64,000 nt of DNA from contig JACSVZ010000016.1 of assembly GCA_014706295.1 (NCBI GenBank), positions 4,073,168 through 4,137,167 of the forward strand, written 5' to 3'. Shown piece after piece: positions 45,353-56,762 of the stretch; position 1 is the stretch's first letter; the number at the start of each line of letters is the position of its first letter. The DNA comes from Lycocorax pyrrhopterus obiensis. Taxonomy: Eukaryota > Chordata > Aves > Passeriformes > Paradisaeidae. A model generated the notes under the pieces. That model was not told the origin of the DNA. It saw nothing but the letters and a program-made list of their open reading frames with translations, and did no database searches. The translations under genes and the position numbers were made by a program.

Positions 45353-47688
45353 GTTTCCAGTGCAGCTGCAGTTTTATTCTGTGCTCTTCAAACAGTATCT
45401 CTTGGCCAACAATAAAAGAGGAAAAGAACACCAGAAACTGGACAGTGCTCAGTATCTCACTGTAAGCCCTCTCCCCCTTATGGTCTCTTGAGGTTCAGGG
45501 GCTGCAGTACAGAAAGATGGGTTTTTAATGCACACAGGCCAAATGTCAGTATATATTTACTTTAATTGCTAATTGTGATAGAAATGGGGAAAGATGCTTT
45601 TCAGATTTAAAATAGTGATAGGTTTCTAAACTCTTTGAGGTTGGGAACTCATTCAAAAACATGCTTGTAGAAGTATGTGACATCCTGAATCAGTTTGAGG
45701 CTTCCTTTATGGCTGTCAGTAACTACATAGTGGGTTCCAACGAGGATGGCTGTCCCAAATAGCCACATGTTAGGTACAACCCTATCAATCTTTTAAGCCA
45801 TAATGCCATTTATTTTTGTTTCATTCACCTCATGTGCTCACTAGACTCCTGTACCCTACTTAGAGGGGAAACTATCCTATGTCTGTAAAACAGAAGAGGG
45901 GTGGGGTTTTTTTTGTAAGTATTGCTTTTTAATATACTAAGAATTTCACATTTTTCGTCCTTACAGTTTCTTTCAAAGTCAATTATTTTAAATTAGCTCA
46001 TGAAATGTTTTGTAGAATAAATTATTTCCTTTTTGCTTTGAACTAAAGGAAGAGTAATTAAATAGTGCTGAACTGAACAAACAACCATTACTTTTAGGTA
46101 CCACAGACTTATTTCCCTACAATTTTTTATAGGTCAGTCAAGCTATAAATTACCCAGGAAAGCCCTCAGGTAGACCTTTTGCTAATTATCTAACAGAGCT
46201 CTCTGCTTTTAAACCAAGAACTAACAGTTGAAGACCTGTGCTGTAGTGAAGGAGGAAAAATTGAAAGAGATTAAAGCAGTTCAATATGAAAGTAATTGTT
46301 TGTTTCATAGCCGCTCTGAACATGGTCCTACCCTGAAGGCAGATTGTGGTAAAGGCTGAAAGTATTACGAGAAGATTGAAATAACTAAATGCTGAAATGG
46401 CAGAATATGCTTAGTGTGGGGGTAAGCAGATAGCTGTCTGCCTGGGAGCTTTGGGGTGGTGTTCGTTCTACACAAGTCACTCTAGGTTCAAGTTGTTTGG
46501 GCACAGTCACAGAGAAATAAAATATATTATACAGTGTGGTCATTTGCACTGTTACCTCACACTTTCCTTCCTTCTTTCTGTCCATCTTCACAGTCTGTGA
46601 CTTGGAAGGCCTACAGCATATTTTATAGGTAGGTTAACAGCTGGGAATACTGTGTGTACTGCATGCAACTTAAAGTTGTTGGGGTTTTTTGTTGGGGAGT
46701 GGCATTATCAGCTCTTACACTCACAGTGTGTTCCCATCCACTAACCATTTTTATGCCCTCTTCTGCAGACCTATCCTTGGAAGGCATCAATTTTACTGGA
46801 ATATAATCTGGAAAATTTTCAGGTTTTGTTTAAGAAGTAGAAATGTTGGCTTCACAAGTTCTTGAAATTCTCTTCTTTAGTTACACTGTGTTGTAACTGT
46901 GATGTCTGAAGGTAAAATATGCCTTAGTGCATTAAAGGAGGGAAAACTGGCAGCTGAAAAAACAGAATTTTCCTGCACCAGATTCCTGTCTGTTCTAGAG
47001 TAATAAAAAGGAACTATTTAAATGTTAATTGACTTAATAATGTAACTTCACAAACGGAGTTCCAGTCCTCGTCTTCTGCAGTGTCCTAAGGCCTGAAAAA
47101 GGCTCAGTCTGTGCATATTCCTCACAAACCTTGGAAAAGGGGCAGTGCACTAGCACCTGAGACTCAGTTCTTTCCCCTCCCATTCTGAAGTGTCTGTTGC
47201 AGTAGGTTTGCAGCCAGAGGTGTGTTACCCACAGCAGTACAGGGGACACGTGTCCCACTGCAAAGACACTTTATCATAGCTCTTGCCTGTACATAATTCC
47301 TGGCCCTCCACCCCACCTCTGCCCCACATCTCGTGGAGCAAAGGCAACAACAGTAAAAACAAGGGAATTAATTTTTGTGCCTCTGGGGCTATGGGGTTTT
47401 TTTGTTGTTTTGGGTTGGCTTTTTCTGTGTTGCACGATTGTTTAACAATGTTTTTGGCCCTTTACTGTTAGTTTTATGTGTATCTACCTTTCTGGATTTG
47501 CTCGGGGTCTGGTCTTGCAACTCCAAGGTGCTGAGCGCTGCCCTTGGAAGGACAATGTGAGCAGCTGATCAGCTGTACTGGTCTAAACCCACGTACATGG
47601 AGTGAATAAATGTGTGTAACCCCTCATTCATCTGAGATTCAGAGGGCCTTCTAATCCACTGGCATAGGATTCCATCCTTCTAGCTGTG
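45353..47688. other. unique non-coding sequence, nothing recognised
   Basis: No gene or known repeat. G/T-rich TTGGGGTTTTTTGTTGGGG at about 46679-46697. Confidence 0.5.
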
Positions 47689-47731
47689 TTAGCTTTTAAA
47701 TGAGCATCATTAGCTTTTAAATGTCTGATCA
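47689..47731. repeat. 21/22-bp tandem repeat, two copies plus partial
   Basis: TTAGCTTTTAAATG begins both units (47689-47709 and 47710-47731); both end in ATCA, and a third TTAGC follows at 47732. Small slippage-type tandem duplication. Confidence 0.85.
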
Positions 47732-49539
47732 TTAGCAGAAGATTTTGTACTCGTGTGTCAACACAAATCAGAAATTTTTCTGTTTCTTGTGGGAATAGTA
47801 TTGACTGTTAACTCTGTTTCCTTGCAGTTCCATGAGATAACTTTTTTTTCTGGTTATAGCTACCTGTCCGAAGACTTCTTTTGATATTTGCACTTGAGAA
47901 GCTCTGCCAGGACAAAATGAGATATTTCTACAGTTTGTATGTCTGATAAATTCTTTTTTTGGAGCAGTTTAATATATTGGTGGGATTTAAAGATGTGCTG
48001 AATCTAATCTTCCAAGAGTTGAGAAAAATATTCATTAGAATGCATTGTCTCTTGCTGAGTTTGACCTTCACTACCCTGCTGGAGTGCACTACAATTTTTT
48101 ATCTGGTTTTTTCCCTGCTTTTCCTCCTTGGATGATAATGAAAGTGAAGCAGTTTACCTGTCCAGCCTTAGATCTCTGCAGTCTTGGTGCCTTCCTGCCA
48201 TTCAGTCTCCTGCTGAGGTCAGTGTCCCTGTGCCTGTGTCTTCAAATCTCCATTTTTTTTTGTCTTGATTTCTGGCTTTGACAAGCAGGTAATGAAGTAG
48301 TTTTGGTTTTTGTATTGCCCTCACGCTCAGGAGCTTGTGCTGTGTATTGGTGTGCATGGTAATGTTACCCTGGGTTTTAGAACTTCACATGTTGGCAGTT
48401 CCTGTGGTCTGTGCTTTATTGCAGAAGTAGAGACTCCCCTTTCATCATGTTGTTATTAGGAACTTTGTTCAATCCTCTGGAGGAACACGTAATATTAGCA
48501 GTGGAATAGCAATACTTTCAAAACTAACAATTAAGTATAATGGTGCCACTGCTCTGATCAGCATCCAGTCACCTGTGTAGGGCCAGGAAAGGGGGCAGAG
48601 ACACCTTTCCTCTTTTCCAGCTCTTAGTGGAAGTGAACAGTGCCTGAACTCTGCTGCTATTGCATTTGCACTACTAAGAAGTGTGACTTAAGGAACATGC
48701 TTGGCACAGAAATAAAAGAGAAAAGCTGCTGTTCAGCTGTTACATCCCACACGGAGAAGGGACAGTTTATTTCCCTGTAACTACCATTTCATGAACATAA
48801 AAGTTTCACTGAATTCCAAGAGTATTAGAATTGGTAGAAAAGACTACAGTAAGACTGGGGTTTCAGAACAATTGCCTGTAAAACTCTCCCTCCACCTCAC
48901 AGATAACTTCTTAATACGTTGTGAGATTTTTCCAGGATCAGCTCAAACTGAGAAACTTTTGCACAATGCCATGAACACATTTATTTTGGATAGAAACTGG
49001 AGGAGGTGCTTGTTGGTACCATTCATTCTGTTGTCAGAGAAATCTTCCAAAGCCTGAATATTGTGGTTTTCACTTCATTTGCATGGCTAACAGACCAGGT
49101 CCAGGGCTGACCCTTTCAGGTGTGGAAACATGCATTTATGAGTAGGCTTTTGGCTGTTGAGGTGTCAGGCCTGTGTCTGGACCAGTGACATCACAGGATG
49201 CAGTATCTCTGCTAGCAGGATAATACTCAGCCTTGCAGTTGCATTTCCAGTGCTAAAAGGCTCAAATTGGAATAGCAGTTGTGTATCCCAGTAACTGTTT
49301 CCTATCTTCCCAAATACTTTGGAACGTTGCTGTGTCCATCCCAACAATGGTAGTTCACACTACGAACAACTGGAAGCCAAGCCTGAGCACATTTTGCACT
49401 CAAAAATTCAATATTGATTCATGCTATGAAGCAAAGGGAGCATTCCTGAGCGTTGCTGATCATCTCTGCAAGTCTTTGGCTGGGCACTGGGTCTGTTCCT
49501 CTTGTGAACCTTTAGAAGTGTTGCTTGTCACTGATTGAT
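47732..49539. other. unique non-coding sequence, nothing recognised
   Basis: No exon or known repeat. An 88-codon plus-strand frame at 48791-49057 has no recognisable domain. Confidence 0.5.
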
Positions 49540-49904
49540 GGATGAGGCTCTGAAACCGTTATAATTAAGATAGTGTTCACACTGTCACAATTACAAGATA
49601 CAGCAATTTTATTAGCCTGGATTATTTATTAGTCACAGCAATCAGAGCTACATTTCGATCAGTCACAGGAGGGCCTGACAGAATGTGGATGTTAACATTA
49701 GGTATCCAACATGTCCATTTGCAGACCTGTCATGTCTGTCATAGTGGCAGTAAATGGTGCTAAACTGCTTTTTCAACAGATTCATTAGTGATAACCTTTT
49801 GGGTCGATACATCTGCCACAATTTTTACAATTTTTTTTTCAAGCATAGCAAATATGAAGATTTAAATTATGCTTATTATAAAGAAATGAGATTTTATTAA
49901 AATG

Positions 49905-49929
49905 GAATTGTATTAAATAAATACAATTC
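49905..49929. repeat. perfect 10-bp hairpin, 5-nt loop
   Basis: Arms GAATTGTATT and AATACAATTC are exact reverse complements around AAATA. Confidence 0.9.
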
Positions 49930-50003
49930 TTTAATTGTTATGGGTTATTAAATCTGGCCTAATGTATCTCAGCTGCTACCTCAAATTTCATCAAGAAATA
50001 TTT

Positions 50004-50023
50004 GTTTTGTTCTTAAACAAAAC
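50004..50023. repeat. perfect 8-bp hairpin, 4-nt loop
   Basis: Arms GTTTTGTT and AACAAAAC are exact reverse complements around CTTA. Confidence 0.88.
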
Positions 50024-50060
50024 CTGATCCTGTAGCTATTAAAGGAAGAAACTGGAGTTA

Positions 50061-53000
50061 AGAGATGCTCTCAAGAGTTTTGAATTGTTTCCAATTCTGA
50101 AGTTCTTTGCCGTGCCAGTGCTCCTTTATCCTTCTCCACCAAAGAGGCCATTTTACATGTTTAGCAGAGAGCTCTGAATTAGTTGGGTGAATTAGCAGAT
50201 GATAACTTAGTTAATGATCGTTTATGCAGAGAATGTAGCTCATGATTTTATTTTAATTTGGACCTTCTTTTTTTTGGTTACTTTAATGATGGATCTTCCA
50301 TGCCAATGCATGGTTCGTGAGATAAGATTTCTGTAGAGAAATCTTAAATTACAATTTCTTGTCTGAGGAATAGCTAAAGCTGGTGTATAATTAAACAATA
50401 GGGTTAATTTCAGCTGGCATTGACTATTGCACTTTCCTGAAAATCTGTTATCACACAGGCTCAGGCAGCAAGGTTGAGAAACACACAAGAAAGGACGCTA
50501 GAATATGCCAGTGCATCAAAGGGAAGCCAGCTCTGTAACTCCAGTAGGCTTGCTAGGAGTGCTGAATCTGCTGGCACAGTAAACAGTGGTAATGGGCATG
50601 TGGCTGCAGAGCCTTGGCATGGGCTTGTGCTAAATGTGTGCAGGACTGGCACAGGAGCCTTCAGTTGGCAGCTGGGGGTTTGTACTGCTGGGTTTGACAG
50701 GTAACTCTTATCTAGGTGGGTGCTGGCACGAGTGTTCCTGCTGCACTGTGCCCACTGGACCAGCTGTGCTGGGCAGATGGGAATAAAGCTGGCACTCTAC
50801 TAAACCACTGTTTCATATCTCATCCCTGGCAAGAGGTGCTGGACACACTTCTGTGCTATAAACCACTTGATCGTGTTGGTGAGGCTTTTTGCTGCTTGAA
50901 AGTGTAAGTTTATTTGTGCATACCACTTGTCAAAACTGAGCAGTAAAGTTTTTCCCTGGACTTTTGGTCAATGGAGCAGTTGCTGCTGTCTCTACTGAGC
51001 ATGAGAGTCCTTCTGGCACTTTGATTCTGTAGCAAAGGGCTTAGATTTTACACAGGTAAACTAAAGCAAATGTTTGAAGTCTAAACTTGAGCTGTAAATT
51101 TCCAGCTCATGACTGTTGAACTCTGACCAGTCAAGTGGTGACAGTGCAGCACTTTGAGTGGGAGCCAGAATGTTTCAGTATTTTCTAATGCTAATGTGGA
51201 GCAGGTCCCAGTTCTCCTGCCTGTGAGTGCAGCAGAGGTGGAATTCATGTTGGAGCTGCAAGCAGTGTAGCAGCAAAGCAGAAAATTGCCAGCCTTCAGT
51301 GAACACACGCTATAGTAGTTCAGTGTCTCAATGCAGTACTTCAGAGAAATAGAAATCAGGAGTAGAGAGGATAGACCATGTAATTTGTTTCTTTGCCGGT
51401 GCAAGATGGGTCTCTTTTAATGAGTCTAATTTCAAAACTCTTGAGGAACAGGGATCACAGCAGTTTTCTTGAGAGTGCCAAATGCTTTCCATTTATCAAG
51501 AAGTTTTGCTTTCATCCTCCTCTCTCCCTTCTACCTGTGCCTTTGGGCCAGACTAAGTTTCTTTATTGTTTTTATATGCTTCACTGATACTTTCCCATCT
51601 TGCCATTTGAAAAAGCTGGTATATATTCATCCTGCTTTCTAAGAAAATTTCTCCAACCTCATAGCAAATTGAAAGGAGTTTAGGAAAGGGTTTGTCTACA
51701 CTGGTTTAGGATAACGTGAGGCAAGAGAGGCTATCACAGTTGCTTTCAATGACACACTTCTGAAAAGGAGAAAATGCTGTGACCGACTCTGGCTTCATAG
51801 TGGAAGTTGCACAACAGTTCCAAGGAGGGATTGAATTGGTTTGTTCTTTTACTTGTTACTGTCGAAGACTTCTGCTGTTTCTGTCTAACGCTCAAAATCT
51901 TGTCTATGGGCACAGAGGAATCCCCACCTTCCAAGTAAAGGAAAAATTCCAAGGAATTTTGTTATTGTAAGCGAAATCTTGAGAGTCGAATTGTTGTTAG
52001 TGTAGATCTAACTGTTGCAGAAAGAAATAATGATGCAGTTACGACTGTGATACACACACCCCCCTGTCCCTGGCTCTTGTTCTGGGTGCTGGTGCTCCCC
52101 TACCCCCTGCTCCTCTGGGTCAGGAAGTTGGGATAGTTATAGCAGTGCTGGAATCCCTCGCCAGGAGGAGTAAAATCTCATGTTGTTGTGTTGCTTTGTT
52201 TTCCTTTCCTTCCTCCCTCTAGGATACATTCTGTATGGGTTTTATATGTTTGCTAAGATATTTTTAAACCTTTCTCTTCCTTCACCGATCCACAGTGCTG
52301 GGTTTAGATCCAAATTATTGTATGTGTGCTTTGCACCTGTAAGGTGCTGTTTCTTTCTTCGCTTGGTTACCCCCAATTATGGTTTTGTCCAGCTGCTGAT
52401 CTGTATTTTTTTTTTGTTTGCCCTTAAACTGACAGCTGGTGAGTTGTTTCTAGCTTGGGGTCTCTGGTGCCAAGCCTGTACCCCACCACACCACATCCTC
52501 CCCTTGACTTCCCAAGGCTGCTGTTGTCACTCCAGCCCTTTCTCTCCCTGGCCCAGATCCCGCAGGTTCAGAGAGAGGCAGGCAGAGCAGCCAGCCCTCA
52601 CTCTGAGGTGTGGCAAATCCCCTGGGAAGCTTACAGTCTGTCACTGCTCTGCAGGGGTGGGATGAGAATGCTGTTGTGGTGTCACAAAGCCGGTGCTTAA
52701 GCACCTCAATCCCCCTGGCAAGAGCGGCTTAGATCTCTGGTGTGAGCTTGAGACTTCCCTGTATCCAACTGGGATACCCTGGAGACCATTTCCATTACAT
52801 TTCAAACATAATTTGAAGATTGAATGCTGATCACTCCCTAGTTTTGCTTTGCCTCTTGCTCTAAGTGTAACTGCATCTGAAGTTTTTGCTTCTACAGCTT
52901 TCATGTTTGCCTGATGCTGTTTTGGTTTGGTGTTTTTTTTTTAATTTTTGTTCAGCTGTATGTTTCTGTGATTCTTGCTTGTATTCCTGTAGTGTGTTTG

Positions 53001-53110
53001 GAACAACTTCCGTTTTCAGGAGAAATAGTATTACTGTAAATGCTAGTTTACTTTGTTCCATGAGACTCTCTGGGCCTCTCCTAGATATAAGGAAAAAAAA
53101 TTTAACTTGG
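50061..53110. other. unique non-coding sequence, nothing recognised
   Basis: No exon or known repeat. The 161-codon plus frame at 52180-52665 begins in hydrophobic low-complexity T-rich codons and shows no recognisable domain. Confidence 0.45.
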
Positions 53111-53302
53111 GGGTGCTGAGGCCCTGGCACAGGGTGCCCAGAGAAGCTGTGGCTGCCCCATCCCTGGAAGTGTTCAAGGCCAGGTTGGATGGGGCTTGGA
53201 GCAACCTGGGATGGTGAAAGGTGTCCCTGCCCATGGCAGGGGGGTTGGAACGGGATGGGCTTTAAGGTTCCTTCCAACCCAAACCATTTTATGGTTCTAT
53301 GA
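53111..53302 (+). mobile_element. CR1 LINE, 5'-truncated 3' end, well preserved
   Basis: Near-consensus avian CR1 3' end on the plus strand: CTGGCACAGGGTGCCCAGAG, AAGCTGTGGCTGCCCCATCC, GTTCAAGGCCAGGTTGGATG, GTGTCCCTGCCCATGGCAGG, then TTCCTTCCAACCC and ATTTTATGGTTCTATG at the terminus. It is truncated about 190 bp from the 3' end, with no ORF2 sequence. It is the least decayed transposon in the window. Confidence 0.95.
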
Positions 53303-56300
53303 AATTAAAGCATTAATTACTCCACTGATTATGCTTCCAGTTAGCAGGCATGGCACAAATTTTTCAGTTGTTTTTTCAGTGTTTTAGTCTAGCTTTTTGG
53401 TTGTTTGACTTCAATAATAATCAAAATCAATTCTGATATGGTTATAGGTAAAAATTGCAGCTATGGCAGAGCAACTACATAAATATACAAGTAATTTTTA
53501 ATTATAGACATCCCTCAGATGGTTACATTTATGTGACTGTGTCCATACTAAGGGAAGGAGGTGCAGCTGTGTGCTCGGCATGAGTGGTTTTGGTTTGATT
53601 TGGGGATTTTATGTAGGAGGCATTGTTCTAAACTTGTGTGTATACAATTACATATTGTATTTCATACAAACATAAAATGTGTTTATTAACTTACAGTGGT
53701 GGAAGTAACACAAGAGTACTGGTAAGGAGGGAGGGGTTGGGTGAATCTCATTTCATAATTAGCTGGAGGTCTAGTCCCTATGCTGGAAAGTTTGGCCTTG
53801 AGCTCTCTTTGTAGGTGAATGCTAGTTTCTCAAAGTCTCTGTAAAGACCTAATGACGCAAAGAAATGGGATGTAGAACAAAAGCAATTGTTGATTTGGCT
53901 GTACACTCACTGAAAATAGCATATGGAATTTTAACTCCTGACTCGTTCTCCCCAGGGAGCAATCAAAGAGTGAGATCACTAGGAGATGTTTTCGTGGATG
54001 ATTTCTCCATTCCTAAGGATTGTTTGTCTCCCCCTGAACGGCTCATCTGCGTTCTCTGGGATGCTTAGCCATGAGTGTGCTTCCTCAGGCCTGGCTCCAT
54101 GTTCACACAGGTGCACACATAATAGTACCAAGTGCTGCCTTTCTTTGTCAGAGATGTTCTACTCAGCATAGCAAAAATTATCTTTTCCAGTTTGGCAGTG
54201 TGAGGAAAGATCTGTCCTGTGTGAAGCACACACAGATTGAGCTCAGAGGGGGAGAGCACCTTTAACACACGGTGAGGAAGGGGTGTGCATTGTCCTGTTG
54301 CCAGCCAATTGTAACACCACAGCCAGGGGCTGAAGCCTGCAGAGCTGCCGTGTGTGAGAGGACACTTGCAACAGATCCATGACTTCTACTTGTCTTTACA
54401 AAAGAACGTGTGTGTAGCACATATGTAGCTCACAGTATGGCCTGGAATTCAAGTGTATCTGTGGTAATTTTTGAGGATGTATGTTACCCTGGTTTTGTCC
54501 TTTTTTTTTGCTAAAGCAGCAAACTCAGATGAGCAAAATTTGAGGTATTCACTGTTTTTCAGCTTGGTTTTTTTCAGTAATATGGAATGCTAGACAAATG
54601 GCCTTGATTCAAAGTGCTAAAAATAAGTATTCCCTTGAGGCAGTTGAACTGGGGAGTTACTGAAACAAAGTTAATCCTGTGGAACAAATGCATGGTATTA
54701 TCAAGGAAAGATTCCCATTCATTTCCTCTATCTCTTGCTGATGGAATATCCACCCACTAAGGATTTTAGGCTCCTTGGCCTAGCTTGAAGTAGACTGTAC
54801 CTTAGACATTTTGCAAGACTACAGAGCAATTGGAGAGATTGAATTAGGAATATTATAGGTTTGTCTTTGTGTTGCTCTGAACTCCAATATTCTCTTAAGA
54901 CATGTGTTTCAAAGCTTTGCTTTGCTAAGGAACATTTACACCCAGGTACATTTCCTTCTCGAAGGAAAGCACACTCAAGACATAAATGCAGCATGGATAC
55001 TGGATCAAGTGCCTTGCAAGAAGGAAAAGGACCAGACAGCATGGTGGGATTATCCAAGCAGAATCAGGGGTGAATCACTCATAGGAGCACAGGCATTACT
55101 TTGCTGAAAAAAATTCTCTGCAAGTGTCTGCATCAGGGGACGAGTGACCTGCACAGGTCACACACAGATGTGTGGCTAGAGGTGTGTGGTGCCCTGGGAT
55201 TTGCACTGCCCTGCGCCTTGAGCGCTCTGTCTCTGACTGCTGGCCCCCTGAGAGAAGCTGAAGGAAGGACATGCCAGCAACAGCTCAATTCTTACTCTGT
55301 TCTCTGAACTACTTGTTATTCTCATCATGTGTTCAGGGTCTTTCCTGTGGGGACCAGAATAAACTAAAACAAAACTGTCCCTGGGTCAAACCTGATTTTC
55401 CTCTCTTCAGGCTGCTTATGATGCTCTGGCCTTATCACATGTGTAGAGACCCCAGGAACAGGGTCTGTTCTCAAGAGATCCTGTCTTATTTTTGGTCCAT
55501 CTTTCCCTGCTGCAGGCAACACAGGCCTGAGCTCTAGAGCAGCCTCTGTGGGGAGATACTTAGTTGGTGTTTTTACTAAACACCTTTATTGTTAAATTTG
55601 GCCTTATCTACATCCAAGTATGTATGCAGCGTCTGGTAAGGAAATTCGCAACAGAGGAATTGCTCAGGTGAGCATGCAGATCTACTACTTGAAGCTCCAC
55701 TGATAATGATGGAGTGTTAGTGATACTTACGAACCCAAAGATACCAACCCGAGTATCTCTATGTACAGAACATCTATTTTTCTTGGATTTGAGAGATTAG
55801 TTGCAAAAATAGTTGTGACACATTTGTAAGCAGATGAGGCCATTAATTATAGTACAGAATATTGAGTGTTGTATTTAAGGAAGCTGGAGTTTAAAGCTTC
55901 TGCACTCCTCACTGTGGCACAGCTGTGCTATCAGAGTTTTGCTATTAATATACTACATTGTGATAGTTGCTCAGCTTTCTGAATTCAAGGAAACAGAGTG
56001 ACAGCTCTGCTGTTAGATGAAGGCTCTGTCTGAGCGGTCAGAGCCTGCTGGCTGTTGCAATAGGCCCACTGTGGTGAGAAAGACATTTTCATCTTTTCAG
56101 TGTCTGGTTCTCTTGTATGAAGATGGCTTTTACAGTCCAAGTTACTCATAACCCACTTGCACATACTACTCTGAAGTGCCCAGAAGGAAAAGTCAGCAAA
56201 ACTGGGTGAGCTTCAAAGTACACAGCAATTGTAAAGTCATACCCTGGATCACAGAAGTGCTTCCTTTTCAGATTAGTGGAGAGAGAAGATGGCTTGCTTG

Positions 56301-56610
56301 ACACATCAGTGGGCTTTGCCTGAACTGACTAAACCTTTATTTAAATAAATTATGGGAATTGCTATTATCCTCAGTTTTCAAGAACTGGCAGTTAGAGAGT
56401 TAAACGCATTATGAATCTTTCCCAATATATCTCAAAGATATATTTGAAGTTTGCAACATGTAGTAAATAAACTTGGATTCCAAAGAGTTACAATTCACTC
56501 ACTGTTATTTGGTTATGTAATTCCTGTAGTAGGGTTTCCTCCTTGACTGAACTACTTAAATCAGTATTAATTTTTTCGGACAAAACCAGTTTCCCTTCCT
56601 GTCAAGCATT
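53303..56610. other. unique non-coding sequence, nothing recognised
   Basis: Apart from the everted motif at 55144-55161, no exon or known repeat was recognised. AT-rich unique stretch at about 55.77-55.99 kb. Confidence 0.45.
55144..55161. promoter_or_regulatory. everted nuclear-receptor half-sites (ER4-type), perfect inverted repeat
   Basis: GTGACCTG-CA-CAGGTCAC is a perfect inverted repeat with 8-bp arms. It contains TGACCT and AGGTCA (55145-55150, 55155-55160), consensus nuclear-receptor half-sites in everted orientation with a 4-bp gap. Binding is inferred only. Confidence 0.4.
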
Positions 56611-56762
56611 TAGAATCATGGAATCGTTGAGGTTGGAAAAGACCTTCCCCAGCACTGAGGTCAGACAGACAGGCCTGTAGTGCCCTGGATCCTCCCTCTG
56701 GGCCTCCTTCTTGATGGGCACCACCTTTGCCAACCTCCAGTGAGCTGGGACCTCCCTGGGGA
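56611..56762 (-). mobile_element. CR1 LINE, internally deleted (3' tip joined to RT segment)
   Basis: The plus strand starts with AGAATCATGGAATCG and TTGAGGTTGGAAAAGACC (56612-56644), the reverse complement of the CR1 3' terminus. About 12 bp later (56657-56762) comes reverse complement of the CR1 RT domain: minus-strand translation contains VPAHWRLAKVVPI and EDPGHYRPVCL, the CR1-type WRLA...P-G-x-YRP block. Normally these parts are over 1 kb apart, so the element is internally deleted or two nested pieces abut. Confidence 0.85.

Larger units (their letters stand above)
49540..50060. promoter_or_regulatory. candidate conserved AT-rich element with two hairpins
   Basis: Unique AT-rich block dense in ATTA/TAAT/TTATTA words. 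It holds two perfect short hairpins: GAATTGTATT/AATACAATTC (49905-49914 with 49920-49929) and GTTTTGTT/AACAAAAC (50004-50011 with 50016-50023). Texture suggests an enhancer or matrix-attachment-type region; no repeat family was recognised and conservation is untested. Confidence 0.28.
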
